Shown here in pieces: positions 16,262 to 25,572 of a stretch of 64,000 nucleotides of DNA (positions are counted from its first letter, which is position 1; each line of letters opens with the position of its first letter). The notes beneath the pieces are model-generated. The model did not search any database and was not told where the DNA came from. It saw only the letters and a list, made by a program, of their open reading frames with translations. The stretch is from Streptomyces verrucosisporus (lineage in GTDB: Bacteria > Actinomycetota > Actinomycetes > Streptomycetales > Streptomycetaceae), in contig NZ_JADEYH010000005.1 in assembly GCF_017114865.1 (NCBI RefSeq), forward strand, positions 62,001 through 126,000. The letters are read 5' to 3'. The translations under genes and the position numbers were made by a program.

Positions 16262-16306
16262 GCGGCCGGGCCCCGGGCGGCCGGGTACCAAAGCGCACGC
16301 CTCGTG

Positions 16307-16344
16307 CCCCGCCCCGGCCGGCGAACACACCGGCCGGGGCGGGG
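16307..16344. terminator. Bidirectional terminator, 15-bp stem
   Basis: CCCCGCCCCGGCCGG at 16307-16321 pairs with 16330-16344. It lies between the convergent GH26 and Wzz-like genes. Confidence 0.85.
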
Positions 16345-16362
16345 TACGGGGTGTGCGGCGGT

Positions 16363-17346
16363 TCACCGGGCGGACCGCCGGCCCAGCTTCCGCCGTTCCT
16401 CCGGCGCCCCTTCCCCGGCCGCCTCCCTGCCGGAGGACGCGGAGACGGACGCCGCGGCCGCTGCCGCCGCCTTGGCCGCGGCCTTGACGGCGGGTGCGGG
16501 GACTCCGGAGTCCGCGGCGGGCCCGGCCTGGGCTGGAGGCGTGGGAGACGCGGGAGACGTGGCGGAGGGTTCCGGAGCGGAGGGTTCCGGAGCGGAGGGT
16601 TCGGGTGGACAGGGCTCGTCGGCGCAAGGCGCCGGCCGCTCGGCGCGGGCGCTCCGGTCCGCGGCCCCGGCGGGGGCCGGGGAGCGGCGGCCCCGGGGCG
16701 CGGCCAGGAGCGCGAGGCCGCCGACGAGCCCGCCGGCGCAGATGCCCACCGCGACGGCGAGCGCCGCGGAGGGCGAGGCGGGCTCCGTGGGGTCGAGCGC
16801 CGGGGCGAACAGCGACAGCCTCACCCCCGTACTGCCGGTGGCCTGGTTCCCGGTCCTGGTCAGGGCGTTGGCCACCGCGTTGGAGGTGGCCGCGGCCCGG
16901 CCGGGGCTGGACGCGGTACCGGTGATCTCCACCATGGGGGCGTCCGGGGAGGTGGCCGAGCGCACGGCGTCGCGCAGCTCCTCCACCGGCATCCTCGCCG
17001 CCGCCCTCGCGTCGGCGAGGACGGCGCTGTCGGTGGCGACGCGGCCGTACGCCTGGGCGAAGCCGAGGGCGGCCGCGGAGTCCGCCCCGGGGCCCGGCAC
17101 CACGACCACGTAACTGGTCGCGGTGTAGCGGGGCGTGGCCAGCAGGCAGTAGGCCACCGCACCGACCAGGCCCAGCAGGACTCCCAGGGCCAGCGGCCAC
17201 CAGGCGGGCGGGGACGGCGTCCGCCTCGGCGACGGGAGGCGGGCGAGCGGACCGGTGCCGCGCGGCGGCGCGGTCGTTTCGGCCGGTTCGGGCGGCTCGG
17301 TCGTGCTCGGCTCGGTCGTGCGCGGCTCGGTCAGGGTCTCGCTCAA
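16363..17346 (-). CDS. Wzz/CpsC-like chain-length determinant (polysaccharide co-polymerase)
   Basis: Membrane protein of 327 residues with the polysaccharide co-polymerase layout: a Pro/Thr-rich cytosolic head, a transmembrane helix (50-70, WPLALGVLLGLVGAVAYCLLA), an extracytoplasmic domain (about 72-190, RYTATSYVVVVPG) and a second helix (194-216). It would set polymer chain length in the Wzy system. Unlike many CpsC/CpsD pairs there is no kinase domain; instead the C-terminal tail (220-327) is Ala/Pro/Glu-rich with repeats of PSAPE. TTG at 17346 is the start, with GAGG 9 bases upstream. It is the last gene of the exopolysaccharide operon, 6 bases after the GT4 stop. Confidence 0.82.
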   Translation of the reverse strand: MSETLTEPRTTEPSTTEPPEPAETTAPPRGTGPLARLPSPRRTPSPPAWWPLALGVLLGLVGAVAYCLLATPRYTATSYVVVVPGPGADSAAALGFAQAYGRVATDSAVLADARAAARMPVEELRDAVRSATSPDAPMVEITGTASSPGRAAATSNAVANALTRTGNQATGSTGVRLSLFAPALDPTEPASPSAALAVAVGICAGGLVGGLALLAAPRGRRSPAPAGAADRSARAERPAPCADEPCPPEPSAPEPSAPEPSATSPASPTPPAQAGPAADSGVPAPAVKAAAKAAAAAAASVSASSGREAAGEGAPEERRKLGRRSAR

Positions 17347-17352
17347 GGCGGG

Positions 17353-18609
17353 CTACCTCTTCGTCGTCGGGGCGGTCTGGGCGGCGGAGGTGGTCGGGAC
17401 GGCCGGGGCTGGCAGGGACGCCGCGAGGGCGCGTACGGCGGCATGCGCGGCGGCGCCCGCGGCCGGCCGCGCGGGGGCGCGGCCGTGGAGCTCCTCGTAC
17501 AGGGCCATGAGCCGGTCCGCACCGCGGGCCACGTCGTAGCGGCGCACGGCCTCGCAGACCGGGGCCCGGCGTCTGCCGGGCGGCACCGACGACGGCTCGC
17601 GCAGCGCCGCGACCAGGCTCGCGACCCCCGGTTCGACGCGGTGCGCCCCGGGGGCGTGGGAGCGCGGCAGTTCGTCGATGGCCGGGCAGGTCACATGGAG
17701 CACGGGCAGTCCGGCCGCCAGCGCCTCCAGCACGGCCAGCCCGAAGGCCTCCTCGGCCGACGGCGAGACGAACACGTCCATGGCACTGAGCAGCCCGGGG
17801 ATGTCGGGGCGGCCCTCGTGCCCGCCCGGCTCGGCCCCCACCGCTCCCCCGCACTCCCCCAGCAGCCGTACGCGGTCGGCGATGCCGAGACCGGCGGCCA
17901 GTTCGCGCAGCCTGCCGCGCTCCGGCCCGTCCCCGGCCAGGACCAGGTGGGCCCCGGGAAGCTGGGCGACGGCCCGCACCGCGATGTCGAAGCGCTTGCC
18001 GGGCACCAGCCGTCCGACGCCGCCGACCACCAGGGCGTGCGCGGGCAGCCCCAGGCGGTTGCGCACCGAGGCCCGCACCACGGGGTCGAAGCGGAACCGG
18101 GCCGCGTCGATGCCGTTGGGGATGACCTTGACGCGTGAGCCGGGCACGCCCCAGCGGCGCAGTCTGGAGGCGACGGTGGTGGAGACCGCGACGGTCGCGG
18201 TGCCCATGCGCTCGGTCGCCAGGTACAGGGCGCGGGCTCCCTGGGTGAGCGGGCGGCCCTCGATCCGCCGCTCGCCCAGGGAGTGCTCGGTGGCGACCAC
18301 GGTGCGCGTCCCGGCCAGCCGCGCGGCGATCCGCCCGTAGACGCAGGCCCGGTACAGGTGGGTGTGGACGATGTCGTAGCGCCCGGCGCGGACGGTGTCC
18401 ACCAGCCGGGGCAGGGCGGACAGGTCGCGGTTGCCGCGCATCCCCAGATGGGTGACGGCGGTGCCGTCGGCCTCGATGCCCGCGGCGACCGCGCCGGGGT
18501 TGGTCAGGGTGACGACGTCGCAGCACAGCGGCAGATGGCGCAGCAGCAGCCGCAGTTGCTGCTCGGCGCCGCCCGCGCCGAGGCCGGTGATGACGTGCAG
18601 CACTCTCAT
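17353..18609 (-). CDS. GT4 glycosyltransferase
   Basis: Retaining glycosyltransferase of 418 residues with the GT-B fold, adding one sugar to a lipid-linked glycan on the cytosolic face of the membrane. Visible motifs are the glycine-rich N-terminal loop (VITGLGAGGAEQQL), HTHLYRACVYGR, VIPNGID, and the donor-site EEAFGLAVLEALAAG (E-x7-E). A C-terminal Ala-rich tail is disordered. It starts at ATG 18609. A 76-base gap from the deacetylase suggests the same transcript. Donor and acceptor are unknown. Confidence 0.88.
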   Translation of the reverse strand: MRVLHVITGLGAGGAEQQLRLLLRHLPLCCDVVTLTNPGAVAAGIEADGTAVTHLGMRGNRDLSALPRLVDTVRAGRYDIVHTHLYRACVYGRIAARLAGTRTVVATEHSLGERRIEGRPLTQGARALYLATERMGTATVAVSTTVASRLRRWGVPGSRVKVIPNGIDAARFRFDPVVRASVRNRLGLPAHALVVGGVGRLVPGKRFDIAVRAVAQLPGAHLVLAGDGPERGRLRELAAGLGIADRVRLLGECGGAVGAEPGGHEGRPDIPGLLSAMDVFVSPSAEEAFGLAVLEALAAGLPVLHVTCPAIDELPRSHAPGAHRVEPGVASLVAALREPSSVPPGRRRAPVCEAVRRYDVARGADRLMALYEELHGRAPARPAAGAAAHAAVRALAASLPAPAVPTTSAAQTAPTTKR

Positions 18610-18685
18610 CGGTCCTCCTCTCCCGCACCGCGGGTCCGGGCCCGGGCCCGCTCTCCGGGCGTGCGGCCCGTCCCGCGCGCCGCCG

Positions 18686-19510
18686 TCACCGTCCGGCCCC
18701 GGCGAGGGGCCCGGCGGCCGGGGCGGTGGGCCCGCTGGGCAGGGCCCGGCGCCGCAGGGGGTGCAGCAGTCTCTTGGCGTACAGCCGCGGCGAGGTGTCC
18801 TCCTCGCCGATGTGGACGCGGGGCAGGGCGTGCGGGCCGGTCAGCGGGCCGGGGTCGATGGCGCAGGCGTACGCGTAGCCCGCCGCGCGTACCGCCCGCA
18901 CCGCGCGGTGGTCGACCGTGCCGTAGGGGTAGCAGAAGCCGTCCGCCCGGCGCCCGGTGATCTCCTCCAGCAGATCGCGGCTGCCCTCGGTCTCCCGGCG
19001 CAGGGTCTCGTCGTCGGCCGCCGTCAGGTCGAGGTGGAGCAGCCCGTGGGAGCCGACCTCCATTCCGGCGCCGGCGGCGGCGCGGACGCCCGCCTCGGTC
19101 AGCAGCGGCTTGCGCGGGCCCAGCGGATCCCACTCGTTGTCGCCGCCGAGCCTGCCGGGCAGGACGAACACGGTCGCGGTGCAGCCGTGGCGGCGCAGCA
19201 ACGGCACGGCCTCCCCGATGAAGTCGGCGTACCCGTCGTCGAAGGTCAGGCCCACCAGGCCCGCGCCGCGCCCGGCCGCTCTCTCCCGCAGCAGCTCGCC
19301 CACCCCCACTCCGCGCAGGCCGCGCCGCCGCAGCCAGCGCAGCTGGCGGTCCAGGCGGCCCGGCGAGACGGTGACGTTGTAGGGGTCCTCGGTGTGCTCG
19401 GCCACCGAGTGGTACATCAGCACCCAGGGGCGCACCGGCCGCGGCCGCGGCAGCGAGGCGGGGACGGCGGAGGGGGCGGGTGCGGTCGTGTGGGCCGGAT
19501 CAGCGGGCAT
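18686..19510 (-). CDS. NodB-type polysaccharide deacetylase
   Basis: Carbohydrate esterase of 274 residues, the CE4/NodB family that removes N- or O-acetyl groups from a glycan. The metal and catalytic residues are intact: GLTFDDGYADF (Asp91, Asp92), SHGLLHLDL (His155, His159) and GFCYPYGTVD. No signal peptide or membrane segment is seen, so it could act on a cytosolic lipid-linked intermediate, unlike exported chitin deacetylases. Its start overlaps the end of the flippase gene by 11 bases. It probably trims the repeat unit of the exopolysaccharide; its substrate is inferred from the operon. Confidence 0.87.
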   Translation of the reverse strand: MPADPAHTTAPAPSAVPASLPRPRPVRPWVLMYHSVAEHTEDPYNVTVSPGRLDRQLRWLRRRGLRGVGVGELLRERAAGRGAGLVGLTFDDGYADFIGEAVPLLRRHGCTATVFVLPGRLGGDNEWDPLGPRKPLLTEAGVRAAAGAGMEVGSHGLLHLDLTAADDETLRRETEGSRDLLEEITGRRADGFCYPYGTVDHRAVRAVRAAGYAYACAIDPGPLTGPHALPRVHIGEEDTSPRLYAKRLLHPLRRRALPSGPTAPAAGPLAGAGR

Positions 19511-21215
19511 GGCGGAACCTTCGTGTGACGGCGGTGAGTAGTTGCGGTACTTCGGGCGCCCGGACGGCGAGCGCGGCGGCGGTGAAGGCGGCCGGGACGA
19601 CCAGCGCCCCGGCGACGGCGGTGGGGAGCGGGGAGGGCAGGAGCGGCGCGGCGGCCAGGCCTGCCGCGGTGGCCGCGGCGGCGGCCAGGGTGAGCCGGAC
19701 CAGACCGGCCGCCACCGTCCGCACCCGGACGGGCAGGACGCGGGTGCGCAGCCCGCACAGGAGCAGCAGCGCGGTGGTGGTGATCCCGGCGGCGTTGGCC
19801 GCGGCGATGCCGTGGACGCCCCAGTGGGGTGCCGCCAGGGCGCCGGCCGCGACGGTGAGCAGCAGGCCGGCTGCCATCGCGCCGGCCGGGTACCAGACGG
19901 GCCGGGCGGTGGCGAAGAACGGCCGCACCAGGGCGCCGGCCAGGCAGTGGCCGAGCAGCCCGGTGGCGTAGACGCGCATGACCGAGGCGGTGGCGGCGGT
20001 GTCCGCGGCGCCGAAGGCGCCCCGCTCGAAGAGGAGCTGGACGATCTGGGGGGCGTAGGCGATCACGTACGCGGCCCCCAGCAGCACCACCGTCGCGGCC
20101 AGCACCAGATCGCGCTCCACGCGCCGCCGGGCCCGCTCGGTCCGGCCGTCGGCCATGGCCCGGGCGACCAGGGGGAAGGTGACCGTGCACAGCAGCAGGG
20201 AGAACGTCATGGGCAGTTGGGCGATCTTCTGCGCGTAGTTCAGGTGCGAGATCGCGCCGGGCGGCAGTCCGGAGGCCAGGAAGCGCTCGACGAGCACCTG
20301 CGACTGGCGGGAGAGGGCGAAGACGGCCACCGGGGCGACCACGCCCCAGCCCACCGGCGCCGCGGCGCGCTGGGCACGTGCGGCGCGGGCGCCCCGGCGC
20401 GCGCGCCGGGTCCCGGCGGTGCGCAGGGGCAGGCGCCGCCAGAACGCCGGGAGCTGGACCAGGACCATCGCCAGACTTCCCGCGGCCACCCCGAGCGCGG
20501 CGGCGCGCACCCCCCACCGGGCGTGCAGCCCCAGCACCACGGCGATGACGGCGATGTTGTACGCGCAGTAGATCGCCGCCGGGGGCACGAAGCTGCGGTG
20601 GGCGCGCAGGGCCGCGCTGAAGTACCCGGCGGTTCCGAAGCCCAGCACGGTGACGGCCGTCAGCCGGGTGCAGTCCACCGCCAGGCCGGGGTCGGCCAGG
20701 CCGGGTGCGAGGGCGCCCACCAGCAACGGCGCCAGCAGCGCCACGGCCGCGGCGGCGCACGTCATCGCCAGGAGCAGCCGGGGAAGCGTGGCCGTCAGCA
20801 GCGCGCGCACCGGGTCGTCGGGGTTCGCCGGATCCTCCGTGAGGGTGCCGGTGCCTTCCCCCCCGGTCCCGCGGACGGCGGCGCGGCGCGACAGCGCGAG
20901 GCTGAACGCCGGGACCAGCACCAGTGCCATGGCGTCCTCGATGAGGATCGTCGAGGCGAACTCGGGGACGGTCCAGGACACCAGGAACGCGTCCGTCTCG
21001 CTGCCCGCGCCGAACAGGTGGGCGATGGTCTGGTCCCGCACCAGGCCGAAGAAGGAGCCGGCGGCGGTGAGGACGGCGGTGGCCGCGGCGGCCCGGGCGA
21101 CGAACCGCCTGCCCGGCGCGGAACCGGAGCCGGGGGCGGGTGCGGCCGGGGAGGCCGAGGGCCCGGAGGGCGGCGGGGGTGCGGTGGGCGCGCCGGTCGC
21201 CGTACTGGTGCTCAC
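19500..21215 (-). CDS. MurJ/MviN-family lipid-linked glycan flippase
   Basis: Polytopic membrane protein of 571 residues with about 14 hydrophobic helices, the MATE-like MurJ/Wzx fold. The N-terminal segment VRDQTIAHLFGAGSETDAF is the MurJ family signature. It would flip a polyprenyl-linked intermediate outward and is more likely to serve the exopolysaccharide than lipid II, because the operon has no cell-wall genes. GTG 21215 follows AAGGAGG and overlaps the stop of the ligase gene by 4 bases. A loop region (about 115-135) is Gly/Glu-rich. Essential murJ is expected elsewhere in the chromosome. Confidence 0.9.
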   Translation of the reverse strand: MSTSTATGAPTAPPPPSGPSASPAAPAPGSGSAPGRRFVARAAAATAVLTAAGSFFGLVRDQTIAHLFGAGSETDAFLVSWTVPEFASTILIEDAMALVLVPAFSLALSRRAAVRGTGGEGTGTLTEDPANPDDPVRALLTATLPRLLLAMTCAAAAVALLAPLLVGALAPGLADPGLAVDCTRLTAVTVLGFGTAGYFSAALRAHRSFVPPAAIYCAYNIAVIAVVLGLHARWGVRAAALGVAAGSLAMVLVQLPAFWRRLPLRTAGTRRARRGARAARAQRAAAPVGWGVVAPVAVFALSRQSQVLVERFLASGLPPGAISHLNYAQKIAQLPMTFSLLLCTVTFPLVARAMADGRTERARRRVERDLVLAATVVLLGAAYVIAYAPQIVQLLFERGAFGAADTAATASVMRVYATGLLGHCLAGALVRPFFATARPVWYPAGAMAAGLLLTVAAGALAAPHWGVHGIAAANAAGITTTALLLLCGLRTRVLPVRVRTVAAGLVRLTLAAAAATAAGLAAAPLLPSPLPTAVAGALVVPAAFTAAALAVRAPEVPQLLTAVTRRFRHAR

Positions 21216-22672
21216 CGTGCGCCCGCCTCCTTCGCGCCCCGCGCGCGGCCGGTGGCCGCGCCGCCGGCCGCCGCCGCGGGCGCCAGTGCCCACCAGGCGG
21301 CCAGGCCGAGCGCCACGGCGGTCAGCACCGTGGAGGGGCCCCCGATGTCGGCGTAGAGGAAGTCGACGCAGACCAGGACGAGCAGGCCGGTCGCGGCCAG
21401 GCCGCAGTCGGCATCCCGCCCCGCCGCCCGTGCCAGCCGCAGCCGCCGCACGCCCAGCACCAGCAGCGCGGCCCAGCCGCCCGTGACGGCGACGGCGCCG
21501 GCCAGCCCGTGCTCGGCCAGGAGGAGCAGGTACATGTTGTGCGGGGACAGCAGGGGCTGGCGGTGGAAGTCCTGCCCGGCCCCGGCGGTGTCGCTCGCCG
21601 AGGACAGGGCCAGGGAGGCGTGGGAGTCGCGGTGCTCGGCGAAGCCCTTGGGGCCCACCCCGGTCAGCGGGTTCTCGTGCCAGATCTCCACGGCGGCGGC
21701 CCACATGGTGTAGCGGTCGGTCACGGACTGGTCGGGTTCCGCGGCGACCTCGGTGATGCTGGCGGCGCGCTCGGCGACGAGATCGCCGCCCACGCCGAAT
21801 CCGCCGACCAGGACCACCGCGGCGGCCGAGGCGGCCGCCAGGGCGCACAGGGCCGTCCGCAGGCCCGTCAGGAGCAGCACCACCGTGCAGGCGGCGGCGG
21901 TGGAGATCCACGCCCCCCGGCTGAAGGAGAGGACCAGCGGTACCAGGAGCGCGGCGGCGGTGCCCAGCGCCGCGGGCCGCAGCCACCGGGGTGCTCCGGC
22001 GGGCGGGGCGAGCCCGGCGGCCAGGGCGACGACGACGCCGCAGGAGACGGCGGAGGCCATCCCCATGACGTCCGCCGGGCCGAAGGTGCCCACCGCCCGG
22101 ACACTCTCCCCCCGGTACGAGGCGCCGGTGCCGGTGAGGTACTGGTGGACGCCGACCGCGCCCTGCACCACGGCGACCGCCACCAGCGAGGCGGCGACCG
22201 GCCGGGCGTGCCGCGGCGAGCGCAGCGCGAGCACCAGGGCGGCCGGCACCAGGACGAACACCTGGAGCAGGCGGACGTAGCCGGTGAGGCCGGCCACGGG
22301 GTCCTGGGCCGTCACCGCCGCCAGCGCCAGGCCGGCGGCCGGCGCCGCCAGGACGGCGGCGGCCGTGGCGTCCAGCGGGCGCGCGCGGGTGCGCAGCGCC
22401 CACGCGGCGCAGCACACGACCAGGACGCCCGAGGCGGCGTCGGCGAGGGTGGGGCCCGCGCCTCCCCCGCCGGGCTCCCGGTACGCGGGCACGCACACCA
22501 GCAGGACGGTGGCGAGCGCGGGCAGCACCGGCCCGTGGGCGGCTGCCGCCTTCGCGGGACGGGTCCCGCGGGGCCCGGGGGCCGGGGCCCGCACGGGGGC
22601 CCCGGGCCCGGTAGGCCCCGCGGGCTGCGCGGTGGCCGTGCCGGCCGCGTTGACCGTGGTGGCCGTCGTCAC
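21212..22672 (-). CDS. O-antigen ligase/polymerase (Wzy/WaaL-like) membrane protein
   Basis: Multi-pass protein of 486 residues with about 10-12 helices. It has the O-antigen ligase family pattern: a hydrophobic N-terminal half, SFSRGAWI near the middle, a large external loop and then VGPKGF...SPHNMYLLLLAEHGLAG. These enzymes polymerise or transfer polyprenyl-linked glycans at the outer face. In this operon it probably acts as the polymerase (Wzy), since there is no lipid A. The GTG at 22672 lies 1 base past the stop of the sugar transferase. Function as polymerase or ligase cannot be told from sequence. Confidence 0.85.
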   Translation of the reverse strand: MTTATTVNAAGTATAQPAGPTGPGAPVRAPAPGPRGTRPAKAAAAHGPVLPALATVLLVCVPAYREPGGGGAGPTLADAASGVLVVCCAAWALRTRARPLDATAAAVLAAPAAGLALAAVTAQDPVAGLTGYVRLLQVFVLVPAALVLALRSPRHARPVAASLVAVAVVQGAVGVHQYLTGTGASYRGESVRAVGTFGPADVMGMASAVSCGVVVALAAGLAPPAGAPRWLRPAALGTAAALLVPLVLSFSRGAWISTAAACTVVLLLTGLRTALCALAAASAAAVVLVGGFGVGGDLVAERAASITEVAAEPDQSVTDRYTMWAAAVEIWHENPLTGVGPKGFAEHRDSHASLALSSASDTAGAGQDFHRQPLLSPHNMYLLLLAEHGLAGAVAVTGGWAALLVLGVRRLRLARAAGRDADCGLAATGLLVLVCVDFLYADIGGPSTVLTAVALGLAAWWALAPAAAAGGAATGRARGAKEAGAR

Positions 22673-22673
22673 C

Positions 22674-24230
22674 TCAGCTGCCCCCGAGCCGGAGGACGGA
22701 GCCCGCGGTGCGCAGCAGGATCGAGACGTCCTGCCACAGCGACCAGGTCTCGATGTAGTGGTTGTCGAACCGCGCCCGGTCCTCGATGGAGGTGTCGCCG
22801 CGCAGTCCGTGCACCTGGGCCAGCCCGGTGATCCCGGCGGGCATCCGGTGGCGGGCCGCGTAGCCGGGGTGGAGCCGGCTGAAGTGCTGGACGAAGTAGG
22901 GGCGTTCGGGCCTGGGTCCGACCAGGCTCATGTCGCCGCGCAGTACGTTCCACAGCTGGGGCAGCTCGTCCAGCGAGGTGCGGCGCAGCACATGGCCGAC
23001 CGTGCTCATCCGGCGGTCGTCGGCGACGTTCCAGCGTGTCGCCGACTCGTGCTCGTCGCGGGGGCGCAGGGTGCGGAACTTCAGGACGGTGAACGGACGC
23101 CCGCCCAGGCCGATCCGCTCCTGACGGAAGATCACCCCGGGCCCGTCGACGATCCGGACCGCGAGTGCGCAGGCCAGCAGCACCGGGGCCGCGGCCACCA
23201 GTGCCACGGCGGCCACCGCGACGTCCAGGGCGCGCTTGCCGCGCAGCCCGGCCCGGCGGTGCCGGGGCCGCGGGTCCAGGCGGCGGCACGGGAAGCCCCA
23301 CAGCTGTTCGGCCGTACGTCCGGCGCCGCGGGCGTGGGGCGCGGCGGCCGGGTGCGCGGCCGGGGACGCCGCGCCGACCACCCACACGGTGCAGTCCAGG
23401 TCCGTGAAGATCGGTACGAGCGCCGCGGCCTCCGGGTCCGTGCCGGGGTCGCGGGTGAACACCGCGTCGCGCACGGCGTTCTGGATGGCGGCGCGGACGA
23501 TGTCCTCGCGTCCGGTGAGCACCGGCACCGAGACGCCCTCGGCCAGTGCCGCGTCGGCCGGTTCTCCCCCCGGCTCGACCACCCCGACCGGGCGCATCCC
23601 GTACTCGGGGTGCTCGTACAGGGCGGTGGTGACGCGCCGTCCCGCCTCCCCGGCGCCGACCACCAGGGCGGAGCGCGGTCTGCGGCGTCCGGCACGGCGG
23701 CGCGCCAGGTGGACGGCGCCGCGTGCGACGCAGGCCAGGGCCGTGTGGGCGGCCACCGCGGCCGCCAGGACCGTCCACTCCGGGGCCCCGCCCTCCCAGG
23801 CCGCGGCCGGGAGCGCGGCGGCCGCGCACCAGGCGGCGGCCGTACCTCCGAGCAGGGCGGGCAGTTCGCCGAGCGCGGTCGGCGCCAGGGCCGTGCGGTA
23901 GAGGCCGGCGCGGGCGTTGAGCGGCAACAGGACGGCCAGCAGGACGGCGCACAGCACCGCGGCCGCGAGCGGTCCCCCGCCGCCGCCCGCTCCGGGCGCG
24001 GCGGTCACGGTGGTCACGGCGGCGGCCGCCGTGACCGCGGTGAGGCAGTCGGCGGCGGTGAGGAGGGCGGCCGCGCGGCGCCGGTGCGGATTGCCGCGCA
24101 GAGCCGGCGGCAGCGGCCGTTGCGCCGGTCCGCGCGGCGGGCCGACGTGGGTCGCCGCGGTGCGGGGCTTGGGTTCTGGCAGGGGCAGGACCCGGCTCGG
24201 GTTGGATGTCCCGGTGTTGTCCGTGGTCAT
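22674..24230 (-). CDS. Polyprenyl glycosylphosphotransferase (WbaP/CpsE-like initiating sugar transferase)
   Basis: Initiating transferase of 518 residues that moves a sugar-1-phosphate from a nucleotide sugar to undecaprenyl phosphate. The N-terminal part holds four hydrophobic helices and a CoA-binding-like domain (SALVVGAGEAGRRVTTAL, near 190), and the C-terminal catalytic part carries KRALDVAVAAVALV, the KFRTLRP signature, DELPQLWNVLRGDMSLVGPRPE and RMPAGITGLAQVHG. This is the full bacterial polyprenyl glycosylphosphotransferase layout. ATG 24230 overlaps the GT4 stop by 4 bases (ATGA). It starts synthesis of the repeat unit, so this is the committed step of the operon. Confidence 0.93.
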   Translation of the reverse strand: MTTDNTGTSNPSRVLPLPEPKPRTAATHVGPPRGPAQRPLPPALRGNPHRRRAAALLTAADCLTAVTAAAAVTTVTAAPGAGGGGGPLAAAVLCAVLLAVLLPLNARAGLYRTALAPTALGELPALLGGTAAAWCAAAALPAAAWEGGAPEWTVLAAAVAAHTALACVARGAVHLARRRAGRRRPRSALVVGAGEAGRRVTTALYEHPEYGMRPVGVVEPGGEPADAALAEGVSVPVLTGREDIVRAAIQNAVRDAVFTRDPGTDPEAAALVPIFTDLDCTVWVVGAASPAAHPAAAPHARGAGRTAEQLWGFPCRRLDPRPRHRRAGLRGKRALDVAVAAVALVAAAPVLLACALAVRIVDGPGVIFRQERIGLGGRPFTVLKFRTLRPRDEHESATRWNVADDRRMSTVGHVLRRTSLDELPQLWNVLRGDMSLVGPRPERPYFVQHFSRLHPGYAARHRMPAGITGLAQVHGLRGDTSIEDRARFDNHYIETWSLWQDVSILLRTAGSVLRLGGS

Positions 24231-25510
24231 CGCCTGATGTGCTCCCTGGTATCGGGGTGGGGGTCGGGATGGGTGCGGGACGGGAGTTCGGCGGCCGGCC
24301 GGGGAAGGCGGCCGGCGGTGGGGGCCGGCGTGCGGATCCGCCGGCGTGCGGGCGCGGCGGCGGACCGCTCGGCCAGCACCTCGGCGTACAGCCGTGCGAC
24401 CCGCTCGGCCGTGTGCCGTACGTCGTGGAAGGCCCTGACGTGCTCGGCGGCCAGCGGCCCCAGCTCGTGCCGGAGCGGCGGATCGGCCAGCAGCGAGGCC
24501 AGCGCGCGGGCCAGGGCGCGGGGGTCCTCCGGCGGGACCAGGAATTCGGCGGCGCGGCCCGGCGGGAGGCTCTCGGCCGCGCCGGTCACCGCGGTCGCCA
24601 CCACCGGGCGGCCGCAGGCCATCGCCTCCAGCGGGACGAGCGCCATCCCCTCCCAGCGGGAGGGGAGCACCACCGCGTCGGCCGCCGCGTACCAGGCCGC
24701 CGTGTCCTGTGCCGCCCCGGCGAACAGCACCCCCGCGGGCGCCGCCGAGGCCAGTTCCCGGCGCGACGGGCCGTCGCCGACCAGTACCAGCTGGGCGCCG
24801 GGGACGCGGGCGGCGACCTCGGGCCAGGCCCGCAGCAGTACGTCCTGCCCCTTCTGCCGGCACAGCCTGCCGACGCAGACGGCCAGGGGGGCGTGCGGCG
24901 GCACCCCGGCGAGCGCGGGCAGGGCGGTACGCGCGCGGGCGCGGGCGGCTTCGTCCGCCGGGCGGAAGCGGCCGGTGTCCACGCCGTTGTGGACCACCGC
25001 CCAGCGGGCGCGCACTCCCGACGCCTCGCCGTGCCGCAGCTCGTCGCCGGCCACGCACAGCACGCGGTCCGCCCAGCGGGCCGCCAGCCGCTCCCAGTAC
25101 AGGGCCAGCCGGGCGGTCGTCCCGCCGACCGCCTCGAAGGACCAGGCGTGCGGCTGGTGGACGGTGGGGACGCGGCCCCGCAGGGCGAGCCGCAGGGCCA
25201 GTCCTGCCTTGGCGCTGTGCGTGTGCACCAGGTCGGGGCGGACGCGCCGCACCAGCCGGGCGGCCCGCACCGCCTCGCCGTACAGGCCCGGTCTCGGTTC
25301 GCGCAGCGCGGGCCAGTCGGCCACCTCCGCGCCGGCCGCGGCGGCGTCCCGGCCCAGCGCGCCGCCGGGCGGGCAGGCCACCACGGCGCGCGTTCCCACC
25401 GCGGTCTGGGCGCGGACCAGGTCGGTGACGACCCTGGCCACCCCGCCGTCCACGGGCTGGGAGAAGTGCAGCACCGTCATGGGAACCGCTTGCCGATCGT
25501 TGTGGGACAC
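24227..25510 (-). CDS. GT4 glycosyltransferase
   Basis: Retaining GT-B glycosyltransferase of 427 residues. Motifs: VDGGVARVVTDLVRAQ in the N-terminal domain, LVHTHSAKAGL, VVHNGVDTGRF, and the donor-site SRWEGMALVPLEAMACG (E-x7-E). It probably adds the second or later sugar of the exopolysaccharide. I chose GTG 25510 because GGGGAG lies 7 bases upstream; ATG 25525 and ATG 25480 have weaker sites. It is the first glycosyltransferase of the operon. The C-terminal 40 residues are Arg/Pro-rich. Confidence 0.87.
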   Translation of the reverse strand: MSHNDRQAVPMTVLHFSQPVDGGVARVVTDLVRAQTAVGTRAVVACPPGGALGRDAAAAGAEVADWPALREPRPGLYGEAVRAARLVRRVRPDLVHTHSAKAGLALRLALRGRVPTVHQPHAWSFEAVGGTTARLALYWERLAARWADRVLCVAGDELRHGEASGVRARWAVVHNGVDTGRFRPADEAARARARTALPALAGVPPHAPLAVCVGRLCRQKGQDVLLRAWPEVAARVPGAQLVLVGDGPSRRELASAAPAGVLFAGAAQDTAAWYAAADAVVLPSRWEGMALVPLEAMACGRPVVATAVTGAAESLPPGRAAEFLVPPEDPRALARALASLLADPPLRHELGPLAAEHVRAFHDVRHTAERVARLYAEVLAERSAAAPARRRIRTPAPTAGRLPRPAAELPSRTHPDPHPDTREHIRR

Positions 25511-25572
25511 GCGTGAACTCCCCATTCGCCGAAGCTTTCTGACGTCGTGCCGAGGGCGCCGGTCCGCGGCTC

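Noticed and set aside
16283..16288. GGGTAC as a sigma-B-type -10 element
   Set aside because: It lies just before a terminator hairpin between convergent genes, with no gene downstream to drive.
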